A DNA stretch of 64,000 bases from Chloroflexota bacterium (GCA_026707225.1 JAPOXG010000098.1:37082-101081), one strand, 5' to 3'; shown: positions 25,431-33,782, counted from the first letter of the stretch. Notes: generated by a model from the letters alone, not told the origin. Translations and numbers: made by a program.

Positions 25431-25776
25431 GGCGGAATTTTTTGTAGCGGCGCTGGAGGATCTCCCTCCCGGCGAGCGCCGTATCGTCACCGCCGCGGAC
25501 AAAACCGTCGGCGTATTCAATACCGGTTCCCAGATCGTGGCGGTGCTGAATATCTGTCCGCACGCATTTGCGCCCGTCTGCCTGGGACGGCTCGGCGGCA
25601 CCACCTTGCCATCCAAGCCGGGTACATTTGTTTGGGGGCGTGACAACGAAATCTTGCGCTGCCCCTGGCATGGCTGGGAATTTGATCTGCACAGCGGGCG
25701 TTGCCTGACGGATCGGCGCCGGCTCAAGCGTTTCCCTGTCCGCATCCGCGACGGGCGGATCTATGTGGAAGTCTAG
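25420..25776 (+). CDS. Rieske [2Fe-2S] domain protein
   Basis: A single-domain 118-residue protein with both halves of the Rieske motif: Cys46-Pro-His48 in NICPHAFAP and Cys81-Pro-Trp-His84 in LRCPWHGWEFDL, with the usual GRCLTD and C-terminal VRIRDGRIYVEV strand. It resembles small ferredoxins of aromatic dioxygenases or the N-terminal domain of a ring-hydroxylating subunit. It overlaps the upstream amidohydrolase gene. No catalytic oxygenase subunit is in the window, so it could be an electron carrier for an enzyme encoded elsewhere. Confidence 0.87.
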   Translation: MSVKAEFFVAALEDLPPGERRIVTAADKTVGVFNTGSQIVAVLNICPHAFAPVCLGRLGGTTLPSKPGTFVWGRDNEILRCPWHGWEFDLHSGRCLTDRRRLKRFPVRIRDGRIYVEV

Positions 25777-25779
25777 CCT

Positions 25780-26202
25780 CTAGCTGTTGACCTGAATATA
25801 TTCGACCACTTCGCCGCTGGGTCCCTTGAAAAACGCCAGACTGATATTCAGCGGTCCCATCTGCACGGTTTTCAACTCGACGGTGATTTCCATGCCGGCG
25901 GCGCGGACGCGTTCGAGGGCGGCCTCGATGTCGGTGGTTTGCAGCGCGAAGTGGAAGACGATGTTTCCGGTCGCGTCATTTGAGGGCTGCGTCCCGGGAA
26001 TGGGCTCAAACAATTCCATGTGGCTGCCATCGCCGATATCGAGCATGACGGCGCGGCGCCCGCCGGTTTCAAATCCAACGACTTCGGTCATGCCCATGAC
26101 TTCGGTATAGAAGCGGACGGACGCTTCGTAGTCGGTCGTCTGGATGGCGATATGATGGCTGCCGAGCCCGGCGATCATTTTGTTCCTGGTTCCGATTGGC
26201 AT
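25780..26202 (-). CDS. VOC-superfamily (glyoxalase/bleomycin resistance/dioxygenase-like) protein
   Basis: The 140-residue protein has the paired beta-alpha-beta-beta-beta fold. Module 1 begins GSHHIAIQTTDYEASVRFYTEVMGM and ends MELFEP; module 2 begins NIVFHFALQTTDIEAALERV and ends EVVEYIQ. The His in HHIAI, the Glu in MELFE, the His in FHFAL and the Glu in VVEYIQ are the four expected metal ligands. An alternative start is the internal Met9. It converges with the Rieske gene, leaving 3 bp between stops. The substrate is unknown. Confidence 0.82.
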   Translation of the reverse strand: MPIGTRNKMIAGLGSHHIAIQTTDYEASVRFYTEVMGMTEVVGFETGGRRAVMLDIGDGSHMELFEPIPGTQPSNDATGNIVFHFALQTTDIEAALERVRAAGMEITVELKTVQMGPLNISLAFFKGPSGEVVEYIQVNS

Positions 26203-26316
26203 GGCGGTCTCCTGTTGAGGTTAGTATGTATGGAAGGGATTATAACCATGACCGGGCATGAGCCAAATCGAAGCTCGGAATTGGCAGGCGCCGCATATTC
26301 TAAAGCGTCGTCTTGC

Positions 26317-26345
26317 TTGACAGATGCGCGCAATTGACCTATAGT
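26317..26345 (+). promoter_or_regulatory. Strong sigma-70-type promoter for the second sugar ABC operon
   Basis: TTGACA, 17-bp spacer, TATAGT: consensus -35, and a -10 one base off. The leader to the ATG at 26488 is about 135 nt. Confidence 0.7.
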
Positions 26346-26487
26346 CCTTCGGCTGTTTCACCAGACTGCTACAGTTATCTGCTCACACACAGACCGTCCG
26401 CAGTTTCGTTGGCCGGCAGAATATCTGCGCAGCTGGTTGCAAACATCTTGCATCCATATCCGTTCACGAGCTATTGGAGAGACCAAA

Positions 26488-27768
26488 ATGCGCAAGGTTT
26501 TAGCTTTACTTGTCATCCTGACCGTGGTCGCGTCGGCCCTTCCGGCATTGACCCAAGACATGGTTGAGTTGCGGATCCGCTGGTACAACGACGGCAACGA
26601 AGGCGAAGTCCTGCGGGACTTGCTTGATCGCTTCGAGGCGGACAATCCTGACATCAGCGTCGAAATCGATACCGTTCCCTATAGCGCGATCTTGGAGAAT
26701 CTGCCGCTGGACCTGGCGGCGGGCGAAGGACCCGATATGGCGCGCGTCACCGACCTGGGTGGCTTGGCGCAGTATTATCTGGATATGACGCCTTACCTGA
26801 GCGATCCGGCTTATTGGGAAGAGAACTTTGGTCCCTTCCTGAATTGGAAGCGCCTCGGAGACGACGATTCCAGCATCCCTGGTTTTATGACGCAGTTGAC
26901 GATCACCGGCCCCTTCATCAACCGCACGCTCTTTGAGCAGGCGGGCGTTGAGGTTCCGAGCGATATGTCGGATTCGGTCAGCTGGGAAGAATGGGCGGCC
27001 GCTTCTGTCGCTGTTGCCGAAGCGCTGGAGATTCCTTATCCGATGGCGATGGATCGCAGTGGTCACCGTTTCGCCGGTCCCGCGATCAGCATGGGCGCGA
27101 TGTACTTTGATGACATGGGGCATCCGACCGTCATGGATGAGGGCTTCCGCAACATGGCGGAGATCTTCGTCAATTGGCACCTCGATGGCACGATGCACCC
27201 GGAGATGTGGCCGCTGAGCGAAGGTTATGCCGGCGCCAATGAAGAATTCGCCAATGCCGAACTGGTCTTCTACATGTCGGGCAGTTGGCAAGTGGGGCAG
27301 TTCAGCGAGCAGATCGGCGATGCCTTTGACTGGCAGACGGTGCCGAATCCTTGCGGACCGGGTGGCTGCACCGGCATGCCCGGCGGCGCGGCGCTAGTCG
27401 GCATTGGCGCGACTGAGCACCCGGAAGAGGTGACGCGCCTCATGGAATATCTGGCGAGCCAAGAAGTTCTTGGCGAATTCGCCGCCCGTACGCTCTTCAT
27501 CCCGGCGCATTCTGGGCTGTCCGCGTCTGGCGTCGATTTTGACACCGATCTGCAGCTGGCGAAGGACTCGCTGGGCGTCTTCGTTGGGCAAGTGGGCACG
27601 TTGGAGCAGACGGCATTCGACTTGCAAGCCTACGCCTACAATCGCAATGTCTTCAACGCCACGCGCGACCGCCTGACGCAAGCGATGGTCGGCGAACTGA
27701 CGCTGGATGAGGCGATTGACCGGATTCAGGACGATGTTGATACCGCTCTGGCGGAAGTGTCTGGCTAG
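26488..27768 (+). CDS. Extracellular sugar-binding protein (second ABC system)
   Basis: A family 1 solute-binding protein of 426 residues. The signal peptide MRKVLALLVILTVVASALPA runs to about residue 22 (LT|Q) with no lipobox. Typical body: RWYNDGNEGEVLRDLLDRFE, LAAGEGPDMARVTDLGGLA, ANEEFANAELVFYMSGSWQVG, a Cys-Gly-Pro-Gly-Gly-Cys loop that could form a short disulphide, and a C-terminal LTQAMVGELTLDEAIDRIQDDV. ATG 26488 follows GGAGAGACC at good spacing; the longer open frame begins in the leader. It is transcribed from the promoter at 26317 with two permeases, a dehydrogenase and a hydrolase. Confidence 0.9.
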   Translation: MRKVLALLVILTVVASALPALTQDMVELRIRWYNDGNEGEVLRDLLDRFEADNPDISVEIDTVPYSAILENLPLDLAAGEGPDMARVTDLGGLAQYYLDMTPYLSDPAYWEENFGPFLNWKRLGDDDSSIPGFMTQLTITGPFINRTLFEQAGVEVPSDMSDSVSWEEWAAASVAVAEALEIPYPMAMDRSGHRFAGPAISMGAMYFDDMGHPTVMDEGFRNMAEIFVNWHLDGTMHPEMWPLSEGYAGANEEFANAELVFYMSGSWQVGQFSEQIGDAFDWQTVPNPCGPGGCTGMPGGAALVGIGATEHPEEVTRLMEYLASQEVLGEFAARTLFIPAHSGLSASGVDFDTDLQLAKDSLGVFVGQVGTLEQTAFDLQAYAYNRNVFNATRDRLTQAMVGELTLDEAIDRIQDDVDTALAEVSG

Positions 27769-27798
27769 GCGGGCTTCAACTGAATCAATGATACGAAC

Positions 27799-27827
27799 TG
27801 TAGGGGCGGCTCGCTGAGTCGCCCTTA
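27799..27827. repeat. GTAGGGGCG-type palindromic repeat, copy 1
   Basis: TGTAGGGGCGGCTC, short loop, GAGTCGCCCTTA. Arms pair 8 of 9 with one G-T. It is in the 73-bp gap between binding-protein and permease genes. Related copies are at 33638, 33681, 33737, 38298 and 50954. Confidence 0.6.
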
Positions 27828-27841
27828 TTGCTAAATCATAG

Positions 27842-28870
27842 ATGACTGACATAAGCAAGCAAACCACTTCTTTTCGTCTGCTGAGCGTCATTGACACGCT
27901 GGCGCGCCCCATCCTGCTCGTATTGGTCAGCGCCGTCGACCGCATCCTGACGCCGATTCAGCGCCGGGTAGGCATTGACCGCATGGGTTACTTCTTTGTC
28001 CTGCCCAACCTCATTATTTTTGGCATCTTCGTCTTGTTCCCGATGCTGCTCAATTTCTATTACGCGATGACAGGCGGCACCAAACTCTTCCCGGAAGACC
28101 GTCCCTTCGTTGGCTTGGGCAATTTCGAGACCTTGTTCGACTGCGAAGATTTCCTCTCGCCCAATAGCTGTCAGGAGGATTTGTTCTGGCGCGGCATCTT
28201 CAACACGACTCAATATGTCATCCTGCAAGTGGGCGGCATTGTACTGTTCTCGCTGGCGACCGCCTTGGTGCTCAATCGGCGCATCAGGGCGCGCGGTTTT
28301 TTCCGCAGCGTCTTCTTTTATCCGGTGCTGCTGTCGCCGGTGGTGGTGGCGCTGATTTGGAAATGGGTCTTGCAGTATGAAGGCGTGCTAAATGCGATTG
28401 TTGAGATCTTCGGCGGTGAGAGCAGACGCTGGCTGCTCGATACCAATTGGGCGATGTTTTGGGTCGTCTTCGTCAGCGTTTGGGCGTTGATGGGCTTTTA
28501 CACGCTGATCTTGCTCGCGGGTCTGCAATCGATCCCGCCTGAGCTATACGAGGCGAGTTCGATAGACGGCGCCAATACCTGGCAGGACTTCCGCTTCGTC
28601 ACCTTGCCTTTGCTGATGCCGACGATGTTTGTTGTGCTGGTGCTATCGCTGATTCGCGCGGTGCAGATGTTTGACCATATCTTCGTCTTGACGGGCGGGG
28701 GACCGGGCACGCGCACGCAGCTAATGGTGCAGTATATCTATACCACTGGCTTTTCCAATCAGATTCAGCTCTTTGGTTTGTCGGCGGCGGCTTCGATGGT
28801 GCTGGGCGTTTCGCTGCTGGTTTTGACGCTGCTGCAATTGCGGCTCGGCAACCAGTCGAGCCTGTCGTAG
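27842..28870 (+). CDS. Carbohydrate ABC transporter permease, MalF/UgpA type (second system)
   Basis: 342 residues with a ~45-residue cytoplasmic N terminus, then six membrane segments beginning FFVLPNLIIFGIFVLFPMLL. The EAA loop is PPELYEASSIDGANTWQDFRFVTLP, followed by FDHIFVLTGGGPGTRTQLMV, typical of the family. A short insert LFDCEDFLSPNSCQEDLFW in the periplasmic loop has two cysteines. The ribosome site is weak. It is followed 10 bp later by the partner permease. Confidence 0.9.
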   Translation: MTDISKQTTSFRLLSVIDTLARPILLVLVSAVDRILTPIQRRVGIDRMGYFFVLPNLIIFGIFVLFPMLLNFYYAMTGGTKLFPEDRPFVGLGNFETLFDCEDFLSPNSCQEDLFWRGIFNTTQYVILQVGGIVLFSLATALVLNRRIRARGFFRSVFFYPVLLSPVVVALIWKWVLQYEGVLNAIVEIFGGESRRWLLDTNWAMFWVVFVSVWALMGFYTLILLAGLQSIPPELYEASSIDGANTWQDFRFVTLPLLMPTMFVVLVLSLIRAVQMFDHIFVLTGGGPGTRTQLMVQYIYTTGFSNQIQLFGLSAAASMVLGVSLLVLTLLQLRLGNQSSLS

Positions 28871-28880
28871 GGATCGGGCG

Positions 28881-29963
28881 ATGACGGCGGACAGAATCAC
28901 CGTATCGAGTTTTTTGCTCAAGCGCAGCGGCGGGACGCGGATCGATACCTCCGATGTCTTGACCTACCTGTATCTGACCGTAGGGACCTTTCTGATGTTT
29001 GGTCCGGTGCTCTGGCTGGTGTTTTCGTCATTCAAAACGCAAGCTGGTCTGGTGAAATATCCGCCGCCATTGCTGCCTTATCAGCAGGTGCAAGTGGAAG
29101 TAGAGGGGTACGACAAACCGCTGCCGCTGTTCATGGTCACGATGGATGATGGGGACGTGCGCGAGCTGGCGCAGGTGCGGCGCGTTGGCATTGAAGCGCA
29201 AATGGTTGACCCGGCCGACCCGAGCGGGGAAAGGGAAAGAATCAAGGTCAACATCAAGCAGCGCGAACCGGTCGAAGAAGTGCGGCTGGCATGGGAGAAT
29301 TACCTCGATCCGCTGGTGGAGCTGGAAAATTTCGATTTCTTCACTTATCTCAAGAACAGTGTGGTCGTGACGACGGTGGCGACGGTGATCACGTTGATTA
29401 TCAATAGCATGGCGGCATTTGCCCTGAGCAAGTACAAGTTCAAAGGGCGGGACGCGATCTTCGTGCTGTTCATCTCGACATTGATGATTCCGATAACGGT
29501 GATATTGGTACCGGTTTTTCTGGTCATCACCAGCATCGGCTGGAAGAACAATCTCTGGGGCGTGATTATTCCCGGCGCGGCAACGCCCACCGGCATATTC
29601 CTGCTGCGGCAATATATGCTGACAATCCCGGATGAGCTGCTGGATGCGGCGCGGATTGATGGCGGCAGCGAGTGGCACATTTATTGGCGCATCATTCTTC
29701 CACTGGCGCGGCCCGCCCTGGCGGTGCTGGCGATTTTTTCTGTGATGTGGCGCTGGAACGACTTCCTCTGGCCGCTGATCGTGCTCAGCCAGAACGATTA
29801 TTTCACGCTGCAAGTTGGCTTAAACGCCTTTCAGGGCGAGCTGCAGATTCAGTGGCATTACGTTTTGGCGATGACCGTGGTTACGCTGCTGCCGATAACG
29901 CTGGTTTTCGCTTTTTTGCAGCGCTTCATCACGACCGGCATCGCCACCACCGGGATGAAGTGA
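28881..29963 (+). CDS. Carbohydrate ABC transporter permease, MalG/UgpE type, with periplasmic insertion
   Basis: At 360 residues it is about 75 longer than usual. The first helix (about 28-50) is followed by SSFKTQAGLVKYPPPLLP. Residues ~66-134 then form a hydrophilic, beta-rich insert (VQVEVEGYDKPLPLFMVTM, RERIKVNIKQ) before the normal sequence resumes at RLAWENYLDPL. The EAA loop is PDELLDAARIDGGSEWHIYWRIILP. The insert lies outside the membrane, where the binding protein docks. The stop and the next ATG overlap (TGATG). Confidence 0.88.
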   Translation: MTADRITVSSFLLKRSGGTRIDTSDVLTYLYLTVGTFLMFGPVLWLVFSSFKTQAGLVKYPPPLLPYQQVQVEVEGYDKPLPLFMVTMDDGDVRELAQVRRVGIEAQMVDPADPSGERERIKVNIKQREPVEEVRLAWENYLDPLVELENFDFFTYLKNSVVVTTVATVITLIINSMAAFALSKYKFKGRDAIFVLFISTLMIPITVILVPVFLVITSIGWKNNLWGVIIPGAATPTGIFLLRQYMLTIPDELLDAARIDGGSEWHIYWRIILPLARPALAVLAIFSVMWRWNDFLWPLIVLSQNDYFTLQVGLNAFQGELQIQWHYVLAMTVVTLLPITLVFAFLQRFITTGIATTGMK

Positions 29964-30949
29964 TGCGCGGGCAGCGCGCCATCGTCACCGCGCCGGGTCA
30001 AGTAGAACTGCAGTGGATGGATCCGCCGGCGCCGCAAAAGGGGCAGGTTCTGCTGCGCGCGCTGACCACGCTGATCAGCCCCGGCACCGAACGCGCTTTT
30101 TTCCTCAATCTCGCGAATACAAATTCAGCTTACCCGTATTGCCCCGGCTACAGTTTTGTCGGCGAGGTCAGCGCCCTTGGCGACGACGTGCGGACTTTGA
30201 AGAAGGGCGATCGGGTTGTCTGCCGGGCGGCGCATCAATCGCATGCCCTGGTTGACGCTGGCGACTGTCTTATCGTTCCGGCTCAATTGGCGGATGAAGA
30301 AGCGGCTTTCTTCGCGCTGCTGGCGGTCGCGATGCAGGGTGTGCGCAAGGCGCGGATTGAGCTGGGCGAATCGGTCGCTGTACTGGGCGCGGGCGTCGTC
30401 GGCATATTGGCGATGCGTCTGGCGCAGCTGTCCGGAGCTGTGCCGGTAGTCGGTATTGATTTGGACGAACGCCGCTTGGAATTGGCGAAGCGAGTGGGAG
30501 CGGACGAGGCGCTGATCGGTGATGATCGAGCGCCGGACAAGCTGCGCGCTTTGCTGGGCGCGGCGGGCGCTGAAGTCGTCATTGAGTTGACGGGCGCGCC
30601 AGCGGCAGTTGTCACGGCTTTTCAATTGGCCGCGCCTCGAGGGCGCGTCGTGCTGGCGGGAAGCACGCGCGGCGTCACCAGCGAGGTTAACTTTTATCGC
30701 GATGTGCACAAAAAAGGATTGCAGGTTATTGGCGGGCACGAGAGCGCGCGACCACAATGGGAAGACAGCCCGGGTTACTGGACGCCGATGCGCGAGTACG
30801 CGGTCTGTCTCGACTTGATGGCGCGGGATCGCGTGCAGACGGCGCCGCTCATTACGCAGCGTTATAATTGGCGTGAGTTCCCGGCGGCATACGCGCAGCT
30901 CGCCAATTGGGATAAAGAAGCGATGGGGATGATTATCGAATGGGACTGA
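29963..30949 (+). CDS. Medium-chain (zinc-type) alcohol dehydrogenase superfamily oxidoreductase
   Basis: 328 residues in the MDR fold. The N-terminal GroES-like domain has ALTTLISPGTERAFF and CPGYSFVGEVSALGDDV. The Rossmann domain has VLGAGVVGILAMRLAQ (GAGVVG 142-147) and VVGIDLDERRLELAKRVGAD, the Asp suggesting NAD(H). The catalytic-zinc Cys/His/Glu set and the four-cysteine structural-zinc loop are not evident, like BchC-type relatives that begin with SPGTE motifs. The start at 29963 overlaps the permease stop. It probably oxidises the imported sugar or polyol, with the hydrolase gene overlapping its end by 10 bp. Confidence 0.83.
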   Translation: MRGQRAIVTAPGQVELQWMDPPAPQKGQVLLRALTTLISPGTERAFFLNLANTNSAYPYCPGYSFVGEVSALGDDVRTLKKGDRVVCRAAHQSHALVDAGDCLIVPAQLADEEAAFFALLAVAMQGVRKARIELGESVAVLGAGVVGILAMRLAQLSGAVPVVGIDLDERRLELAKRVGADEALIGDDRAPDKLRALLGAAGAEVVIELTGAPAAVVTAFQLAAPRGRVVLAGSTRGVTSEVNFYRDVHKKGLQVIGGHESARPQWEDSPGYWTPMREYAVCLDLMARDRVQTAPLITQRYNWREFPAAYAQLANWDKEAMGMIIEWD

Positions 30950-31887
30950 TGCTGGATCCGCAGGCGACGCGAGCGAAGATATGGAAACTGCTGGGTGATA
31001 TTCCGGCGCCGGCATTGCCGCAGGCGTCGCTGATATCGACGCGCCGTGAAGAATCGTACAGCTTGGAGCATTTCACTTTCGTCAACGGCGTCGGCGACAG
31101 CGTCTACGGCTACCTCATCCTGCCGAGGGGTATTGAGTATCCGGCCCCGGCGGTGCTTTATCACCATGAGCATGGCGGCAAATATTCCTTGGGCAAAGAC
31201 GCGACAATCAGGATACGGGAAAATGGCTACGCGCCGGGGCTGGCGCTGGCGGAGGCCGGCTTCATCGTCATGGCGATCGACGCCTATGGCTTCGGCCAGC
31301 GGGAACATCAGGGACCGGCGGGCGAGCGTGAGCGCGGCGGCGCCACCGAGTTGTCCTTGTTCAAGCGCTTTCTTTGGGAAGGCAAAACGCTCTGGGGCAT
31401 GATGGCGCATGATGACTTGAGCGCGCTGGCTTATCTGAAAAGTCGAGCTGAGGTGGACGCCAATCGCATTGGGACGGCGGGCATGAGCTTGGGCGGGTCG
31501 CGCAGTACCTGGGTGGGGGCCTTCGACGAGTCGGTCAAGGCGGTCGTGCCGATCTCGCAGATGACCCGCTATCGCGACTTCGCCGATGCCGGCGCTCTGG
31601 CGGGGCATGGCATCTATTATTTTGTGCCGGGCGTGCTAGCGTCTGGCATCGATATGGAGCATATCGTCGCCCTCACCGCGCCTCGGCATCAGCTGATCCT
31701 GACTGGCGACCTTGATCCGCTATCGCCGATTTCGGGGATTCACAAGGTAATGGAATATGCGGGCGCGGTCTATCGTGAGCGGGGCGCCGGCGACAAGCTG
31801 GAGCTCGTGCTCTACGAAGGAGTCGCCCACGCCTATTTGCCGCAAATGGTCGAAGCCACGGTCGAGTTTTTTCGGCGGACGCTGTAG
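30940..31887 (+). CDS. Alpha/beta hydrolase (acetyl-esterase/dienelactone hydrolase-like)
   Basis: The 315-residue cytoplasmic protein has no signal peptide. The nucleophile elbow is GMSLGG (Ser183), the acid is Asp257 or Asp259 in ILTGDLDPLSP, and the base is His297 in EGVAHAYLP. The oxyanion region LYHHEHGGKYSLG and the MAIDAYGFGQREHQG segment match the acetyl-xylan-esterase-like hydrolases that remove acyl groups from sugars. It overlaps the dehydrogenase gene by 10 bp and is the last gene of this operon. Its likely job is deacylation of an imported carbohydrate. Confidence 0.82.
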   Translation: MGLMLDPQATRAKIWKLLGDIPAPALPQASLISTRREESYSLEHFTFVNGVGDSVYGYLILPRGIEYPAPAVLYHHEHGGKYSLGKDATIRIRENGYAPGLALAEAGFIVMAIDAYGFGQREHQGPAGERERGGATELSLFKRFLWEGKTLWGMMAHDDLSALAYLKSRAEVDANRIGTAGMSLGGSRSTWVGAFDESVKAVVPISQMTRYRDFADAGALAGHGIYYFVPGVLASGIDMEHIVALTAPRHQLILTGDLDPLSPISGIHKVMEYAGAVYRERGAGDKLELVLYEGVAHAYLPQMVEATVEFFRRTL

Positions 31888-32009
31888 CTTTCGAGCGATT
31901 ACGACGCCCAACAATGGATTGCTGCGCAAGCGTAGTTTTTCACTGGACGCGCGAGGAATTCGTCAAGGAATCTTTGTCCAATCTCCCGCCGAGTTCAGCG
32001 CCAAATCAC
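31888..32009. other. Gene-free gap before the small-RNA candidate
   Basis: No gene, palindrome or terminator stands out between the hydrolase stop and the promoter at 32010. The whole region 31888-32357 (470 bp) lacks a protein gene but contains two promoters, a structured transcript candidate and a terminator listed separately. Confidence 0.5.
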
Positions 32010-32039
32010 TTGTGCGCAAGGGAGTGAATGCGGTATACT
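32010..32039 (+). promoter_or_regulatory. Sigma-70-type promoter of the small-RNA candidate
   Basis: TTGTGC, 18-bp spacer, TATACT. It points to the structured region ending in the terminator at 32138-32182, with no protein gene in between. Confidence 0.5.
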
Positions 32040-32045
32040 GTGGTC

Positions 32046-32182
32046 AGTTTCGCGCGCGGGATCGTCCGATGCCGAGCCGCGAACGAGACCTTGGTTTTGC
32101 GTCAGTGTATCGGAGAGGAATGCTGCATACACTGCGAAGAGCGTCCGGATTAGGGGTGTAATTCGGACGCTCTTTTTGTTTT
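32046..32182 (+). ncRNA. Candidate small structured RNA, about 135 nt
   Basis: This is bounded by a promoter (32010-32039) and a strong intrinsic terminator. A perfect 8-bp hairpin, CAGTGTAT...ATACACTG (32103-32134), exposes a loop containing GGAGAGGA, and the 3' terminator hairpin follows 3 bases later. The purine-rich GGA loop is reminiscent of CsrA-type or anti-Shine-Dalgarno binding sites. A 13-codon frame (MLHTLRRASGLGV, ATG 32120) runs into the terminator, so a leader peptide/attenuator is the main alternative. It does not match an RNA family that I recognise. Confidence 0.45.
32138..32182 (+). terminator. Strong Rho-independent terminator
   Basis: AGAGCGTCCGGAT, 10-base loop, ATTCGGACGCTCT: a 13-bp stem with one G-T pair, followed by TTTTTGTTTT. 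It is the clearest intrinsic terminator in the window. Confidence 0.85.
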
Positions 32183-32222
32183 GCGGCGACGCTGGCCGGC
32201 TTGCGCGGTCCCGGCTTGGATT

Positions 32223-32250
32223 TTGAGCTGGCGCTGTATTGTGTTAGACT
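32223..32250 (+). promoter_or_regulatory. Promoter candidate for the third ABC operon
   Basis: TTGAGC, 16-bp spacer, TAGACT. It lies just downstream of the terminator and about 100 bp before the binding-protein ATG, so this operon is insulated from the small-RNA unit. Confidence 0.5.
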
Positions 32251-32357
32251 GGGGTCGCCGCCGACTGTGTCTGGATCGCGGCCGGCGCCGGGATTGACCG
32301 CGCCGCGCAGCGCCTAGTGCAGGCGGCTCCGCAAAGGTAAGTTTTGGAGGATTCATC

Positions 32358-33632
32358 ATGTTAAGTTTGCGAGTATTACGCGGTATCGCGGTGATTATGT
32401 TGCTGCTGGTCGTTGCGGCTGCCGGCTTGCAGGCGCAGGATACGACGCTCACTTTAATCTCCTGGCAGGTGGATGAGCCGGTCGGCGACTGGTGGCGCGC
32501 CGCCATTGAAGAATTTGAGAGCGCGCACGAAGGCGTCTCCATCGAATTCACCAAAGTCGCCCGTCCCGAATACGCTGACACATTCTTGACGCTATTCGCC
32601 GGTGGCACGCCGCCCGAGATCGTTCATCTCGCCTCATTTGAGTACCAGCAATTCGCCGACGCCGGCTGGATGGAAGACCTTGCGCCCTGGGTTGAGAATT
32701 CCGATCTTGATCTTGAAGGCTGGGCGGGCCAGGCCAAATGCATGTGGGCTGGCGAGATGAGCTGCGTCATGCTGCAATTCTTCGGCTTCGTCATGGTTGT
32801 GAACGACGCTATATTGGAGGAGGCTATGCTCGCCGCCCCCACCAACTGGGATGAATACATCGAAGTCCTGCGAGCGACTACCAAAGATACCGATGGCGAT
32901 GGCATCGTTGATCAATGGGGCGCCTGCCACCACACGGCTGAAGGCAGCCAATATCTTTCACAGATGCTCAGCTATGTCGTCGGCGCCGGCGCCTATTGGA
33001 CGACTGCCGAAGGCGAAGTGAACATCAATACGCCGGAGATGGTGGAAGGCTTCACGCGCTGGAAGACGATCCTTGACGAGCGCTTGACGCCGCTGGACCT
33101 GGCATCGGGCGATTGCCGCCAACTGATGATGGAAGGCAAATTGGCGACCAAACTCGAGGGACCGTGGATTTATGGCTTTGTGCTGCGCGCCGAGCCAGAG
33201 ATTCAAGAGCAGTTGCGAGTTGTGCGCGTGCCCTTTGATGTTCCAGTGGGCGGCGGCAGCAACGTCATTGCTATGGCCAGCGAGATCAGCGACGAGAAGA
33301 AGGCGCTGGTCTGGGATTTCATCGAGCTGATTACCTCGCATGAATGGCAAGTACAATTTGGTTTGCATGTCGGCCAGCCGGCCCCGCGCCCAGGCACCTT
33401 GATTGACGCCTACTACGACGCTATTCCGCATGTCGATCTCTTGCTCGAATCGCAGAACACGGCGTCGGCAAATGGCATCGACCGCAGTCCCACCGGCTTG
33501 GAAATCGTCTTCAACGAATTCGCCAAAGTCGTCCGTGAAGAAGCGCAGCGCATGGTCGCGGATGATGTTGACCCGGCGGAAGTGGTCGCCAATTTGCACG
33601 ATTTGGCGGTCGAGTTGCAGCAGGACATGTAA
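32358..33632 (+). CDS. Extracellular sugar-binding protein (third ABC system)
   Basis: 424 residues; signal peptide MLSLRVLRGIAVIMLLLVVA to about residue 26 (LQA|Q). A calcium-loop motif DTDGDGIVD at 177-185 is characteristic of several oligosaccharide-binding proteins. Other family features are LFAGGTPPEIVHLASFEYQQ, VNDAILEEAM, LEGPWIYGF and ITSHEWQVQFGLHVGQPAPR. Cys128 and Cys136 could pair. The ATG has GGAGG 8 bases upstream. It is followed by two permeases after a 150-bp gap filled with palindromic repeats. Confidence 0.9.
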   Translation: MLSLRVLRGIAVIMLLLVVAAAGLQAQDTTLTLISWQVDEPVGDWWRAAIEEFESAHEGVSIEFTKVARPEYADTFLTLFAGGTPPEIVHLASFEYQQFADAGWMEDLAPWVENSDLDLEGWAGQAKCMWAGEMSCVMLQFFGFVMVVNDAILEEAMLAAPTNWDEYIEVLRATTKDTDGDGIVDQWGACHHTAEGSQYLSQMLSYVVGAGAYWTTAEGEVNINTPEMVEGFTRWKTILDERLTPLDLASGDCRQLMMEGKLATKLEGPWIYGFVLRAEPEIQEQLRVVRVPFDVPVGGGSNVIAMASEISDEKKALVWDFIELITSHEWQVQFGLHVGQPAPRPGTLIDAYYDAIPHVDLLLESQNTASANGIDRSPTGLEIVFNEFAKVVREEAQRMVADDVDPAEVVANLHDLAVELQQDM

Positions 33633-33637
33633 ATGAC

Positions 33638-33658
33638 GGGCGAGCCAAGACTCGCCCC
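33638..33658. repeat. GTAGGGGCG-type palindromic repeat, copy 2
   Basis: GGGCGAG-CCAAGA-CTCGCCCC, 7-bp perfect stem, directly after the binding-protein stop. Confidence 0.55.
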
Positions 33659-33680
33659 GCGACACAGCTGCGTCGTTGGC

Positions 33681-33705
33681 GGGCGATTCCCAGAATCGCC
33701 CCTTA
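33681..33705. repeat. GTAGGGGCG-type palindromic repeat, copy 3
   Basis: GGGCGATTC-CCA-GAATCGCCC then CTTAC, a perfect 9-bp stem; the trailing bases match the reverse complement of the GTAGGGG end seen in copies 1 and 5. Confidence 0.6.
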
Positions 33706-33736
33706 CGAATCGTCATTGGAAAGGTATGTCGCAGGC

Positions 33737-33757
33737 GGGCGACTTGCTAAGTCGGCC
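33737..33757. repeat. GTAGGGGCG-type palindromic repeat, copy 4
   Basis: GGGCGACTT-GCT-AAGTCGGCCC, an imperfect stem (one bulge). Three such elements lie within about 120 bp here. Confidence 0.5.
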
Positions 33758-33782
33758 CGGTATAGACCGCGTATGGTGAACG

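Noticed and set aside
24336..25745. 469-codon open frame on the minus strand, antisense to the amidohydrolase and Rieske genes
   Set aside because: The translation is Arg/His/Gln-rich with no domain, while the plus-strand proteins have clear motifs. It is a shadow of high-GC codon use.
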